64,000 nucleotides of DNA from Mycolicibacterium iranicum. GTDB taxonomy: Bacteria > Actinomycetota > Actinomycetes > Mycobacteriales > Mycobacteriaceae. The notes beneath the pieces are model-generated. The model was given only the letters and a program-made list of their open reading frames with translations. It did no database searches and was not told the origin of the DNA. The position numbers were made by a program, and so were the translations under genes. Within the stretch, counting starts at the first letter, position 1. The number at the start of each line of letters is the position of its first letter. Positions 50,045 to 59,636 of this stretch are shown piece by piece. The stretch covers positions 1-64,000 of the forward strand of contig NZ_LQPC01000014.1 of the NCBI RefSeq assembly GCF_002101705.1. The letters are read 5' to 3'.

Positions 50045-50488
50045 ATAGCTGCGGAATGATACGCGATGATTGTTGCCCGAGCTAGACCATCGCGAGTAAC
50101 GCTAGAGCTTGGTGCCGACATTTGTTTGGGCGAGAATGCAGTTGGCCCGGTGGGCGTGCTTAGGCAGCGCGGCATCGAGCGTGAGCGGTGGCCGCTGACC
50201 GAGCGCATACGACCCGGTAATGTTCTTGAACCGCCGTGTATGAGTTGAGTGCCGTGCAGCACTGTGCAATAGTGAGCTTCACCGGTGTCGGGTCGAAGTA
50301 TAAGTCCATTGTTGGCAAGCTTCGATTTTTGCTCCAACCAACCGGACGGCTTTGCTCCCATCAACCGGACGGCGCAGAGGAGAAGGGCCGGCCGGTTGAG
50401 TGGCCGCCATGGAGATGGTGAGCGCTCCAGCACCGGTCAAGAGCTGTTACGAGGCTCGAATAGGTCGGGTCGCTTACGTGAAATATAT
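50045..50488. other. 444-bp gap, no recognisable gene
   Basis: Contains two closely spaced copies of aaccggacgg (near 50339 and 50361), nothing else. Divergent promoter region for the glycosyltransferase (-) and methyltransferase (+). Confidence 0.4.
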
Positions 50489-51253
50489 ATGCGGGGGGGT
50501 ATAGCTTTGGTGCTTGATCTTTCAGGTGCGACTCTGTTAAACCTTGGCTGCGGCTACCAGACCACTGATGCCGCCGGAGTCTATAATGTCGATTGGGGTA
50601 TTTTCGCGAGGATAGTCTCATCTCCCCTACTGCGATCACTCTACTCGTCGCCGTTCGTAGTCGGTGCAAGCCGCGTAAAGAAATTCGAGAAAATTGCAGC
50701 TGCGAGCGTTGTGGTCTGTGACCTATCCAAGGGTATACCTGCTGCAGACAATAGCGTGCAAGCTGTTTACCATTCGCATATGCTCGAACACCTCGACCGT
50801 GATGTGGCGTTATCATTTATGCAAGAAGTTCGTCGTGTTTTAGTACCCGGTGGAATACAACGAATTGCGGTGCCCGACTTCGAATACGCAATACGCAGCT
50901 ATTTGAAGAGCTTGGAAGGAGGCGGATCGTCGCGCGACCACGACGACTATGTTGCGGCAGTGCTTGAACAGTCGGTGAGGCGTGAAGCCTTTGGCACAAG
51001 CAACCAGCGAGGTCCACGTCGGCTCCTCGAGAACCTCTTTCTGGGAGATGCGAGAAAACGGGGCGAAACTCATCAGTGGATGTACGACCACAAGAATCTG
51101 GCGGACCTACTAGCACGGGCCGGATTTGTGGATATTCGCAGGTGGTCATTCGGCGAAAGCGGCATTGCGCACTGGGCCGATTATCGGCTCGAACTGGATG
51201 ACGTAGGCGGCGAGTACAAACCCAACACGTTGTACATGGAGGCAACCGCGTAG
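50489..51253 (+). CDS. SAM-dependent methyltransferase
   Basis: 254 residues from ATG 50489 (GTG 50510 possible). ATLLNLGCGYQTTD is the SAM-binding loop, with VVCDLSKGIPAADNSVQAVYHSHMLEHL the typical motif around the acidic residue and the His-x-LEHL signature. Motif RRVLVPGGIQRIAVPDFE follows. Such small-molecule or glycan methyltransferases appear in polysaccharide clusters, here probably methylating a sugar. The long open frame upstream to 50285 has no ribosome site. Confidence 0.85.
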   Translation: MRGGIALVLDLSGATLLNLGCGYQTTDAAGVYNVDWGIFARIVSSPLLRSLYSSPFVVGASRVKKFEKIAAASVVVCDLSKGIPAADNSVQAVYHSHMLEHLDRDVALSFMQEVRRVLVPGGIQRIAVPDFEYAIRSYLKSLEGGGSSRDHDDYVAAVLEQSVRREAFGTSNQRGPRRLLENLFLGDARKRGETHQWMYDHKNLADLLARAGFVDIRRWSFGESGIAHWADYRLELDDVGGEYKPNTLYMEATA

Positions 51254-51611
51254 CTGGGACTGCGCGCTACAACCAGCCACTTGCGCGGGTAGTGATTGCC
51301 CAACCGCCGACTCACTATACGGGCGTGGTGCCGTCTGATGGCAGGTGAATGTCGTCCGAGTAGTAGCGGCGGGTACCGCGGGTCAAGGCTCGGTTTCTCT
51401 CGATCTGTGCCGTGCTGTCTACCCAGGTGAGGGGTGGGTGATTTCCGGTGCGACGCTGAATGGAGGCCGAAGGGCAAGGTCAAGTTTATCGTGCTGTGAT
51501 GAACGTTGTACTCACATAATTTCCGTTTGCGCCACAAGAAGCCGCAATAAGCGGGGTCCTGCGCAGTGAAGTATCATTTGGGCCAGAATTCCGAATCTGA
51601 AAGGGTAGAAG
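51254..51611. other. 358-bp gap, no recognisable gene
   Basis: Nothing recognised on either strand. Confidence 0.4.
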
Positions 51612-52373
51612 ATGCGCGTTGCGCAGACGAACCTCCAATTACTGACCCAATTGAACAAGGCGGGCTCCTCGGACGACGATATCCGGATGGTCGGCCGAGC
51701 TTACAATACCGCAGCCCGTGCTTATGCCGGGAAGATCCGTGCCACAGGGAAGCCGTTGATCGCCCACGTCGTAGGAACATCGAGCTTGCTTCTGCACGCC
51801 GGTTGCAGTGCGGAAACCATGGCCGCGGCCCTTCTACATGCTCCGCCAGGTGGCGGAGAGTACGGGCTTCGACGGTGGAAACCGATAGTCGCGAAGTCGG
51901 TCGGGCTTGATGTCGCCGACTTGGTGGACGCGTATTGTGCACTGCGCTGGACTTTCACCAACGATCAGATAGAGCATCTGATGGCAAAACTAGACCGACT
52001 CACCGACGCCGAGCGCGAGGCCTTGAAGGTGCGGCTCGCGAACGAAATAGAAGACTATATGGACGATGCAACCGCTCATTACGGATTAATTGACGAACCT
52101 GGACTCTACAAGAGCGCTGCGTTTCGACGGCAGTACATACTCGACACGGCTTCCAACCTGGCGGCTCTGGCCACAAAGCTCGATGTTCCTTTCCTTGCGG
52201 ATCGCATCGAAGACACTCGAAACAGCCTGTCAGCTGAGCTAGTGGCGCCAGTTTGGCCAAGGCTTAATGAGAACACGGTTGCGATGTTCTCCTCCGGTTC
52301 ATACCTTCAACGGATTCGCGATAAGGGTGCTATTGGTACCGTCCAAGCCATCTTTAAACGAATCCGGCGTTAA
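51612..52373 (+). CDS. HD/RelA-hydrolase-like protein with degenerate metal site
   Basis: 253 residues, cytoplasmic. ARAYAGKIRATGKPLIAHVVGTSSLLLHAGCSAETMAAALLHAPPGGGEYG aligns by eye with the (p)ppGpp hydrolase HD region (AH-GQ.R-SGEPYI-H ... ETL-AALLHD). The His-Asp pair is His-Ala here, so classical hydrolysis is unlikely. Similar HD-like proteins (DUF6817 type) occur in surface polysaccharide clusters. The C-terminal half is helical and unknown. aaaggg lies before ATG 51612. Confidence 0.65.
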   Translation: MRVAQTNLQLLTQLNKAGSSDDDIRMVGRAYNTAARAYAGKIRATGKPLIAHVVGTSSLLLHAGCSAETMAAALLHAPPGGGEYGLRRWKPIVAKSVGLDVADLVDAYCALRWTFTNDQIEHLMAKLDRLTDAEREALKVRLANEIEDYMDDATAHYGLIDEPGLYKSAAFRRQYILDTASNLAALATKLDVPFLADRIEDTRNSLSAELVAPVWPRLNENTVAMFSSGSYLQRIRDKGAIGTVQAIFKRIRR

Positions 52374-52677
52374 AATGCTCTCAAAGAGCAATCGCGACTG
52401 ACACCATCGTGAATACATACAGGGGTGGATCTGTGGTGCTGCGCGCGTCTTCTTTGCATCGGCGGTTGACCTCCTTATGAATTGGTTCAGGTGGACAAGG
52501 GTCTTGGCCAAATTACGTTGATGATCAGAGCCACTCAGTCTTCATCTATCAAGAGTGCTTGGCCGGATCGGAACTGGCGGGCAAGGGACTGGACCGCGCA
52601 GAGACAAAGATTTGGCGTGCTCGGGCTAAACGTATAGGTGGGCTAGAGAGAAGGGAGCTGGCGCACTGAGTATTATC
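52374..52677. other. 304-bp gap, no recognisable gene
   Basis: Nothing recognised. aagggag at 52651-52657 is the likely ribosome site of the flippase gene. Confidence 0.4.
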
Positions 52678-53985
52678 TTGCGGCAAATCGTTACCGTCCT
52701 ATTCGGGCGAGGGATCTTACGCATCGCTCAGTTTGTCGCTTTTCTCATCCTCGCGCGGATGTTGTCTCCGGCTGAGTTTGGATGGTTCGGAATAGCGACT
52801 ACGGCAATTGGCATAGCGAGTCTCATAGGTATGCTCGGTTTAAGGCAGGCTTTTGGCTACGAAATCGGGCAGAAGCAACGGACTGCCAGTGAGGCCGCAG
52901 GCATTGCTCTCGTAATATGGCTTCCGCTTTCGGGCCTCTCGGCGGCGGGTGCATACCTTACGTATGGGCGGCAGTTGCCGGGGCTTTCTGCATTTGAGTC
53001 AGGCGCGATCATCTTCATTGGCGTCGCCGGGCTGCTGCTCATCTCTTTCACTCAAGGCATTTTTCTAGGTCGCGGGGATATCAGTGCCTATGCACTGACC
53101 GAAACATTGAATCGACTCGTCCTCATGGCAATCGTCGTCGCTCTAACAGTGTTCGCGGCTGTCAGCCTGCAATCTGCACTTTGGGCGTTCAACGGCGGAA
53201 TCGCGGTCTCGGCGATGGTCGGCCTGTTCCTTGCTCTTAGAGGAGCGGGACGTCCCTCTGTAGACTTCCGGAAATTCGGAAGCACGCTTCGCTACGGGAT
53301 AGTTAACGGCGCAAACTTCGTCCTGATTAACTTGTGTGCGCGGTTATCGATGTTTGTGATCGAGCACGAAATGGGGGCAGCGGCGGCCGGCCAGTTCTTC
53401 GCAGCTATTCGCGTTTACGAAATAGTCGTAGAGCTGGCGACTGCCGCAGGATTGGTCTTATTTTCAGATGCGGCTCGGCAGGACAAGACGTCTCCGCTGC
53501 TCAATCGTAATGCACGTATCGCATGCTGGATTTTCTGGATTTTCCTAGCTCTAGGTGTGGTAGTTGCCGCAAGTGCGCCTTTGGTAATAGTCCTGCTAGT
53601 TGGGTCCCAGTACGCGGCGGGAGCACATGCTCTGCAGCTCATGGCGATAAGCCTTGGCCCGACTGCTGCCAGCCGTGTGTTGTATTCGACGCAGGCCGGA
53701 CGCGGCAACCCATATTTTGGAACCCCAATTATAGTCGCCAGCCTCATTGTGAATACGGTGCTGGCTTTTGCCCTGGTCCCGAGTCTGGGAATTAGCGGTG
53801 GTGCGCTAGCTCTGGTCTTCGGCCAATATTTGCTATTTGCGGGATATTTGGTTCGCTACTGGCTGTCCTTCAAAGTTCCACTTCGGGATTTGCTGGTCCC
53901 CCGACAACGTGATTTCAAGCTTGTCGGAGTGCGCGCCTACGCGCTGATTTTTTCGTTGCGAGGTAAGGGCGCGCAACCAAAATGA
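52678..53985 (+). CDS. Wzx-type polysaccharide flippase
   Basis: 435 residues, about 12 membrane helices, MATE/MVF-superfamily polysaccharide exporter. The start GRGILRIAQFVAFLILARMLSPAEFGWFGIA is the classical Wzx motif. A later ASRVLYSTQAGRGNPYFGTPIIV is typical. It moves lipid-linked repeat units across the membrane. The frame begins at TTG 52678; a CTG at 52666 would be better spaced from aagggag, so the true start is uncertain. Confidence 0.9.
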   Translation: MRQIVTVLFGRGILRIAQFVAFLILARMLSPAEFGWFGIATTAIGIASLIGMLGLRQAFGYEIGQKQRTASEAAGIALVIWLPLSGLSAAGAYLTYGRQLPGLSAFESGAIIFIGVAGLLLISFTQGIFLGRGDISAYALTETLNRLVLMAIVVALTVFAAVSLQSALWAFNGGIAVSAMVGLFLALRGAGRPSVDFRKFGSTLRYGIVNGANFVLINLCARLSMFVIEHEMGAAAAGQFFAAIRVYEIVVELATAAGLVLFSDAARQDKTSPLLNRNARIACWIFWIFLALGVVVAASAPLVIVLLVGSQYAAGAHALQLMAISLGPTAASRVLYSTQAGRGNPYFGTPIIVASLIVNTVLAFALVPSLGISGGALALVFGQYLLFAGYLVRYWLSFKVPLRDLLVPRQRDFKLVGVRAYALIFSLRGKGAQPK

Positions 53986-54118
53986 TTTGAAATCTTGTTG
54001 TGGGGCCGAGGTTTTCGATATTTACCCGAACTATACATCGCTTGCCTCACGGTAATCGTTCTCGGGGGTTGGCTGAGTCGCCAACAAATATTGGCTGTCC
54101 CTTACCACCTTGATCGCA

Positions 54119-55504
54119 TCATTGACGCCAAGCGGCGCCCCCTGCTGGCAGAGCAAGTGATGGATTGCCAGCGCGGGCAAGGTCTGGTTTAGGTGCTTCT
54201 ACCGACTGCGACCGAACCCTGACTCCGAGGATAATTCCAGCTGCCCAATAATAGGGGATAGCGCCGAACGGCGACTCGAGAGTTACCCCGAACGTTGCCG
54301 TCGGTAGGAAGGCGAGGACGATTGCCGCTGCGATCAAGTGGAGTTCGCTAAGCCCGAGGTATTGTCGAATGCGGACAATTCGTGCACAAGTTGCCAAGGC
54401 TACAGTAATGGCGAGCGCGGCGCCGATAATACCCATCCGCGCTAGCGTCCCGATCCAGTAGTTATGTGGACTACGTACACCGTCATCTACCCCCTCTGCA
54501 CCGAGCAGAGCGTACGCAGCGTCTGAATCGAGCATGACGTCCGGACCGAACCCAACGCCAGCGATCGCGCGGACGTCGTCGCCCATGGTGTAATTGATCA
54601 GTACTTGCCACGCCTGTTCGCGAGCCTCCGTCGTGCCTTGCGCTGATGCGCGCTCATCCGTGGCAACGGTCGGATCGAACGTTGCTAGTACACGGTTTAC
54701 TGCCGGTGTCTGCGCCAAAGCAAATAGCGCTGCGATCGCAACGAGTGGAATTGCAGTCCCTATGAGCACGCTACGGCCAAAATGGCGCTTATTGCCGAGT
54801 GACAGTACCAGGACAAAAGCGACTGGAAGAATCGCGCCTATTAAACCAGCACGGGATGGAATAAGCAATGCGACTGCTATGGCGATACAACCAATAAAGA
54901 GATAGTATGCGCCACGCCGATCGAGCCATCGATAGAGTGCGACTGCGGCAGTAACTCCGAGTATTGCCATGTCGATGTCCCCGCGAGACTGGAACATCTG
55001 CATCTGCTCGCCCGGTACTGCCGGCATCATTCCGCGGACCGATGGTAGTAGACGTACAAGAGCTACCCAAGCGAGGTGGAATATAAGCGCCCACCAGAGA
55101 ACCTGGCATGTTCGGGCACGTGAACGCGCCGTCGAGAAGTATGCTGCGACGCCAGAAATAACACCTACTAATACGTAGGCGTATGGCGCGAAATCTCGGA
55201 GTGCGGTCATACCAAAGTCAATCTCGGAGAATGCCAACCGGAGTATGGCCCACCCGAGAAGGAGAACTAAGGCCCAGTGGGGTCTCGGCGTCAATTCGCT
55301 TGATGGACGAAGCTGACGTGCGGGTTTGAGTGAGTAGGACGCCAACGCATACGCGGCGGCGAATCCGATCAGTGCGTCCGCCACGAAGAACGGGCCGATC
55401 GGAATATGTGAGCCCCACTTACTTGCTGCGAGCATCCACGCCACCGCCGCCGTTCCAAACAGCGAGGCATGATCGCGCCGGTCGTTACGACTACTCAGCG
55501 TCAT
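54119..55504 (-). CDS. O-antigen ligase/polymerase-like membrane protein (Wzy type)
   Basis: 461 residues, about 11 membrane helices with a large loop. PSRAGLIGAILPVAFVLVL and the motif GVRSPHNYWIGTLARMGIIGA match the Wzy_C/WaaL-type signature (H-N-Y/x-L ... G). It should polymerise or transfer repeat units made by the cluster. ggagaaagg precedes ATG 55504. It is on the opposite strand from Wzx, with short untranslated gap of 133 bp at the converging ends. Confidence 0.85.
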   Translation of the reverse strand: MTLSSRNDRRDHASLFGTAAVAWMLAASKWGSHIPIGPFFVADALIGFAAAYALASYSLKPARQLRPSSELTPRPHWALVLLLGWAILRLAFSEIDFGMTALRDFAPYAYVLVGVISGVAAYFSTARSRARTCQVLWWALIFHLAWVALVRLLPSVRGMMPAVPGEQMQMFQSRGDIDMAILGVTAAVALYRWLDRRGAYYLFIGCIAIAVALLIPSRAGLIGAILPVAFVLVLSLGNKRHFGRSVLIGTAIPLVAIAALFALAQTPAVNRVLATFDPTVATDERASAQGTTEAREQAWQVLINYTMGDDVRAIAGVGFGPDVMLDSDAAYALLGAEGVDDGVRSPHNYWIGTLARMGIIGAALAITVALATCARIVRIRQYLGLSELHLIAAAIVLAFLPTATFGVTLESPFGAIPYYWAAGIILGVRVRSQSVEAPKPDLARAGNPSLALPAGGAAWRQ

Positions 55505-55860
55505 GCCTTTCTCCTATCCGTGCTTCCAGCCGCCGTCAAATTTGCTGATCTCCTGTAGTAAGTACTCTGATCTCCTGTAGTGAATTCGCACCTAAGTTAC
55601 CGAGAGACCACGCGAAGGCCTGGCTAAGATGCTTGGCGCCTCATGTTTGACCGATTTGAGCGCGCTGCTCGTACCTTATAACAGCTCCTATGTCTCCAGT
55701 TCGAATCGCATTACGCGCGAACAATCTGATGGCCGCAGCTAGGAGACGCCTGGATACTAGGCTAGAACAGAGCCATTGTGGGGCGGAGTCCCCGTGGCTG
55801 TCACGGGTTTGTCGAGTAAGCGAATACGACGATCGCGGTGACAACTTTGGCGCTGTCCGC
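55505..55860. other. 356-bp gap with a short direct repeat
   Basis: ctgatctcctgtagt occurs at 55545-55559 and 55567-55581 (22-bp period), just upstream of the polymerase start. Possible regulator site. No gene is recognised. Confidence 0.45.
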
Positions 55861-56730
55861 TTAGGGGAGGTCACGAAGTACTACCGTGCTGGTGCCATAG
55901 TTGGTAACCGCCAGGATTCCGTTGGGCGAAACGTCGACGCCGTGGGGAAAGCTAAATGCATCATCCACAATAGGGTCAAGCTCCGTCTCGGCCGCGAGGT
56001 CGAAAACTGATACATTATCATCGTGTTGATTGTTGGCATATAATTTGCCATCGTAAATTGCGGCAGCGTCGAAATGCGCCCCAGGCGACTCCACGATCAT
56101 CCGAAATTCGCCATCTTCAAGTTTCCAGATTGCTGCGCTAGTTTGTTCATAGGCGGAGGGGCTTGGGTTCGCTGTGTTAGCAACCGCGTATAATGAGCCG
56201 TCTTTGTCAAAGCAAGCATCTCGCGCGCCCCACGGAGAAGGGAGGCGCCAAGTCTCATCATTGGAAACCGATACAATTCGAGGGCTAAGCCCAGTATGGT
56301 AGGTAATTACGAGGTTTCCCGTAGGCCCGTACGCCACACCGTGGCAGAAGGTCTTGCCGCGACGTAGCGGACCTCGCATGAAAGGCGCGAGTCGCGATTC
56401 TTGGACGGTCTTCAACAGCGTAAAGCCGCTCGGACTAAGTTCGAAAAGGCTGTAGGCCGAGGCCCAGCAGCCACTCACTGCGACTAGCCAGCGGTTTTCA
56501 TCCAACTTCTTGGCAGCTACGTCGTCAGTCAGATGCGGTATTGCGGCTTTATGGACTGGCTTGTCGCCAGCGTCGAGATTGAAGACTGCTAGGCGCAAAC
56601 CGCTTCGATGATTAACTACATATTGACGATCATCCAGCCACCAGACGCCCGTGAGGGACGAATAGCGATCACCACGGGAAGCGATGTGGAGCGGCGGCGT
56701 ATCCGCTCGATTTGGCTCTTCCCACGACAC
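55861..56730 (-). CDS. beta-propeller (TIGR03032/SMP-30-like) protein
   Basis: About 289 residues from GTG 56730 (TTG 56742 possible). Repeated blades are visible: LTGVWWLDDRQYVVNHRSGLRLAVFNL, FCHGVAYGPTGNLVITYHTG, ACFDKDGSLYAVAN, FDAAAIYDGKLYANNQHDDNVSVFDL, and FPHGVDVSPNGILAVTNYGTSTVVLRDL. No signal peptide is visible, but the N-terminus is unclear because the outer IS3 element is inserted 134 bp upstream. Propellers in polysaccharide loci may bind or modify glycans. The open frame continuing through the IS is not coding. Confidence 0.75.
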   Translation of the reverse strand: MSWEEPNRADTPPLHIASRGDRYSSLTGVWWLDDRQYVVNHRSGLRLAVFNLDAGDKPVHKAAIPHLTDDVAAKKLDENRWLVAVSGCWASAYSLFELSPSGFTLLKTVQESRLAPFMRGPLRRGKTFCHGVAYGPTGNLVITYHTGLSPRIVSVSNDETWRLPSPWGARDACFDKDGSLYAVANTANPSPSAYEQTSAAIWKLEDGEFRMIVESPGAHFDAAAIYDGKLYANNQHDDNVSVFDLAAETELDPIVDDAFSFPHGVDVSPNGILAVTNYGTSTVVLRDLP

Positions 56731-56925
56731 TACTGCACGCAACGGCCTCCCCCTCGCCTTGTTAAAACATTGCCGCGTCGATAAGCGGCTCGGAAGTGTG
56801 AAGTCTACTCTTTTGGCTAGAAGCTGCCTGTTGTCGCGCGCGAGGAGGATGGGACGACGGGTCTGCCCCCAGTTTGGTTGACTCCTGACCTGTGAGGATT
56901 CGTCCTTGCTGGAAGGATCAACCTC

Positions 56926-57222
56926 GTGCCGACACCGTTTGCCGCCGAGTTCCGTGCCGACGTCATCGCGGTGGCCCGCAAGGGCGAGGCGCCGCTGCGC
57001 CAGATCGCGAAAGACTTCGGCATCTCGGAGGCCTGCCTGCACCGCTGGCTCAAGATCGCCGATCGTGAGGATGGTCGCGGTAAGCCCGCCTCAGCGGCCG
57101 ATGCTGAGGACATGGCCGCGCAGCTGCGCGAAGCACACAAGCGGATCAAGCTCCTCGAGCAGGAGGCTGAGGTGATGCGCCGCGCGGTCGGCTATCTGTC
57201 GCGGGATGCCAACCCAAAATGA
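56926..57222 (+). CDS. IS3 orfA of the outer element
   Basis: 98 residues from GTG 56926. Helix-turn-helix FRADVIAVARKGEAPLRQIAKDFGISEACLHRWLKIAD, then a leucine-zipper-like helix AAQLREAHKRIKLLEQEAEVMRRAV. orfB overlaps its stop by 4 nt (ATGA). It is intact, but useless without orfB. Confidence 0.9.
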   Translation: MPTPFAAEFRADVIAVARKGEAPLRQIAKDFGISEACLHRWLKIADREDGRGKPASAADAEDMAAQLREAHKRIKLLEQEAEVMRRAVGYLSRDANPK

Positions 57223-57982
57223 TGTACCCGCTGGTCCTTGACCTTGCCGCTGACGGAGTGCCCGTCACGGTGACCTGCCGGGTCCTGGGATTCTCCACCC
57301 AGGCGTTCTACAAGTGGCGCAAAGCACCCCTGTCGCAGCGGGATTGGGACGATGCCCACCTGATCAACGCCGCCCGCGACATCCACGCCGATGACCCCGC
57401 CTTCGGCTACCGGTTCATTGCCGACGAACTGCCCGGGCGCGGGATCACCGCCGGGGAGAACCGCGTCGCACGGCTGTGCTCGCAGGAGCGGATCTGGTCG
57501 ATCTTCGCCAAGAAGCGTGGGCTGCATCGTCGATCAGGGCCACCGGTGCACGACGATCTTGTCGACCGGCAGTTCAGCGCTCAGGCCGCCAACCAGGTCT
57601 GGCTGGCCAACATTACCGAGCACCGCACCGACGAAGGCAAGCTCTACCTCTGCGCGATCAAAGACGTCTACTCCAACCGGATCGTGGGCTACTCGATCGA
57701 CTCCCGAATGAAGTCCACGTTGGCCGTGGCCGCCCTGGACCATGCCGTGGCCTTGCGCTCACCGGTCGCGACGATCGTCCACTCCGACAGGGGCAGTCAA
57801 TTTCGATCGCGAAAGTTCGTCCAGGCACTGTCGCACAACGGGTTACACGGATCGATGGGCCGCGTCGGCGCGTGCGGAGACAGCGTCGCCATGGAGTCGT
57901 TCTTCGCCTTGCTGCAACGCAACTGGCGAGTCCCCGTTACTGAGTCCACCCGGTTCTAGAGTCGGGTTGGTTTGATCCATTC

Positions 57983-58822
57983 TCAGTTGATGCTGCAGGC
58001 CACCGGGGTATGGGCGCACCTGCAAGCCGCAGCGTACTCGGCCGGTGTGCGGTAGCCCAGGGCCGAGTGGCGGTGTCGGTGGTTGTGCTCGTGCTTGAAG
58101 TCGCCGATGACCACGCGGGCCTCGAACAGGGTGTTCCAGTAGTTGCGGTTGAGGCACTCCTTGCGCAGTCGGTTGTTTAACGATTCGATGTAGCCGTTGT
58201 CCCACGGGCAGCCCGGCGGGATGTACACCATCCCGGTCTTGTTCTCGCAGAACCGTTGCAGCGCTTGAGAAACCATCTCCGGGCCATCGTCGAGCCGCAG
58301 CACCTCGGGCGGCCCACCATGAGCGGCGAACACCTTCTTCAGCTCCTCGACCAGACGCTCGCCGGTGATCGAGCGCTCGACCAGATTCATCAGCGACTCG
58401 CGGGTGTGTTCGTCGACCATCGAGGCAATCTTGATGGCGTTCCCATCGACGGTGGAGTCGAACTGGAAGTCGATCGCCCACACCACCTTCGGCGCATCGG
58501 CGACGACCGGCGGGACCGAGGAGATGCCAGCCCGCTTGCGCGGGCTTGGCGCCCGCACCTGCAGGCCTTCCTCGCGCCATAGACGGTGGATCTTCTTCTT
58601 GTTGACCTCACGGCGCTCGTCGAAGCGCAACGCCGCCCAGGCACGCCGGAACCCGTGGCAGGGGTGTTTGGTGGCGTAGGCGCGCAGCCAGGCCCTCATC
58701 TCGGCGTCCGGATCGTCAGGGGTCTGCGCCAAAGGCAGGCGGCGATAGGTAGAGCGGGCCAGCCCAACGGCTTTGCACGCCAACCGTTCCGACATGCTCA
58801 ACGTCGCTTTGAGCATGTCCAC
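57983..58822 (-). CDS. IS3 orfB transposase of the inner element
   Basis: 279 residues. CKAVGLARSTYRR, HPCHGFRRAWAALRFDERREVNKKKI, and the DDE set: VWAIDFQFDS, VLRLDDGPEM, NGYIESLNNRLRKECLN. All three acidic residues are present. It is probably made by -1 frameshifting from orfA at a gggaaaattc run near the orfA stop (58853-58863). The element may still be active. Confidence 0.92.
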   Translation of the reverse strand: MDMLKATLSMSERLACKAVGLARSTYRRLPLAQTPDDPDAEMRAWLRAYATKHPCHGFRRAWAALRFDERREVNKKKIHRLWREEGLQVRAPSPRKRAGISSVPPVVADAPKVVWAIDFQFDSTVDGNAIKIASMVDEHTRESLMNLVERSITGERLVEELKKVFAAHGGPPEVLRLDDGPEMVSQALQRFCENKTGMVYIPPGCPWDNGYIESLNNRLRKECLNRNYWNTLFEARVVIGDFKHEHNHRHRHSALGYRTPAEYAAACRCAHTPVACSIN

Positions 58823-58850
58823 GGCACGGCGCGGCGCTTAGCAGCTGGGC

Positions 58851-59141
58851 TCAGAATTTTCCCTTCGCGACCTCCCGCAGCGCGTCCTTCTCGAGCTCGG
58901 CATCGGCCAGCAGCCGCTTCAGGCGGGCGTTCTGCTCGCGCAGCTCCTTGAGCTCCTTGGCAGCGTCGGTGTCCATCCCGCCATAAGCCCGGCGCCAGTT
59001 GTACAACGTCGCCGGCGAGACCTGCAGTTCGGCGGCGATCTCCTCGCCAGTTTTGCCCTCGGCAGCCAGCTCATCCGCACGGCGCAATTTGCGCACGATG
59101 TCCTCCGCGGAATTCCGCTTCCGACCAGCCATGTGTTTCAT
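58851..59141 (-). CDS. IS3 orfA of the inner element
   Basis: 96 residues from ATG 59141. Helix-turn-helix IVRKLRRADELAAEGKTGEEIAAELQVSPATLYNWRRAYG and helix EQNARLKRLLADAELEKDALREVA. ggaaggga precedes the start. The frame of orfB continues from a -1 position at the end of this gene. Confidence 0.9.
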   Translation of the reverse strand: MKHMAGRKRNSAEDIVRKLRRADELAAEGKTGEEIAAELQVSPATLYNWRRAYGGMDTDAAKELKELREQNARLKRLLADAELEKDALREVAKGKF

Positions 59142-59636
59142 CGTCCCTTCCGGCCCGACATCGGGCCACAGGACTCTAAAACCTCCCGGTCTCAATCACG
59201 GGGAACACGCCACAACGTCCTGGACCGCCGACGCTGGTCGACCCGAGCCGAACTACGCCTGGCCATCGTGACCTGGATCGAGCCACCTACCACCGCCGCC
59301 GCCGCCAACGCGCACTCGGCAGGCTCACCCCGATAGAGTTCGAACTGCTCCACACACCGGTCGCCACCGCGGCCTGAAATTCACACCCGCGAGTCAACCG
59401 AACCCGGGGCAGTCCCCGAGGACCAGGTACCTTCACTAAGGGGCGGTCGGCTAGGCACTGTGGCCTTTTTCCTTTTCTTGGCGGAACGTCGCGATCGCGC
59501 AAGGACAAGACAGTCGGATACATTTGATGCCCGGGGCTGCTTCAATGCGGTGGTAGCGACAGGATGTCAGTGGCAAGTCCACGGGAGAACCATTCGGGGC
59601 TCCATTGCTGTGAATTTGAGGGAAAGGGGGAAGCAC

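Larger units (their letters stand above)
57925..59212 (-). mobile_element. inner IS3-family element, inserted in the outer one
   Basis: 1288 bp. Its ends tggcgagtccccg and (inverted) tggcgtgttccccg share about 40 bp of imperfect inverted repeats containing tagagtc. CAAC occurs on both sides (57921-57924 and 59213-59216), a 4-bp target duplication. Removing the element and one CAAC restores the outer orfB frame ...LQRNVLDRRRW exactly. Both of its reading frames are intact. Confidence 0.92.
57219..59377 (+). pseudogene. IS3 orfB of the outer element, interrupted
   Basis: The 5' part (57219-57924) gives a transposase with RVLGFSTQAFYKWRK and DDPAFGYRFIADEL. The first catalytic Asp is Asn: QVWLANITEH instead of the usual DIT (N131), while HSDRGSQFRSRKF keeps the second Asp. 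After LLQRN it is cut by the inner element at a CAAC repeat and resumes at 59213 with VLDRRRWSTRAEL. Near 59283 a base is missing (gagc-cacctac), shifting the frame; the ancestral stop is TGA 59375-59377. Confidence 0.88.
56864..59411 (+). mobile_element. outer IS3-family element (interrupted, degenerate)
   Basis: The ends are tgccccc... (56864) and ...ggggca (59411), with imperfect inverted repeats of about 30 bp (ggttgactc in both). GTC lies directly outside both ends (56861-56863 and 59412-59414), a 3-bp target duplication. Without the inner element and its duplication it is 1256 bp, normal for IS3. Its transposase is dead in three ways (see orfB). Confidence 0.88.

Noticed and set aside
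50041-50433. 130-residue minus-strand frame
   Set aside because: Composition and lack of features suggest noncoding DNA.
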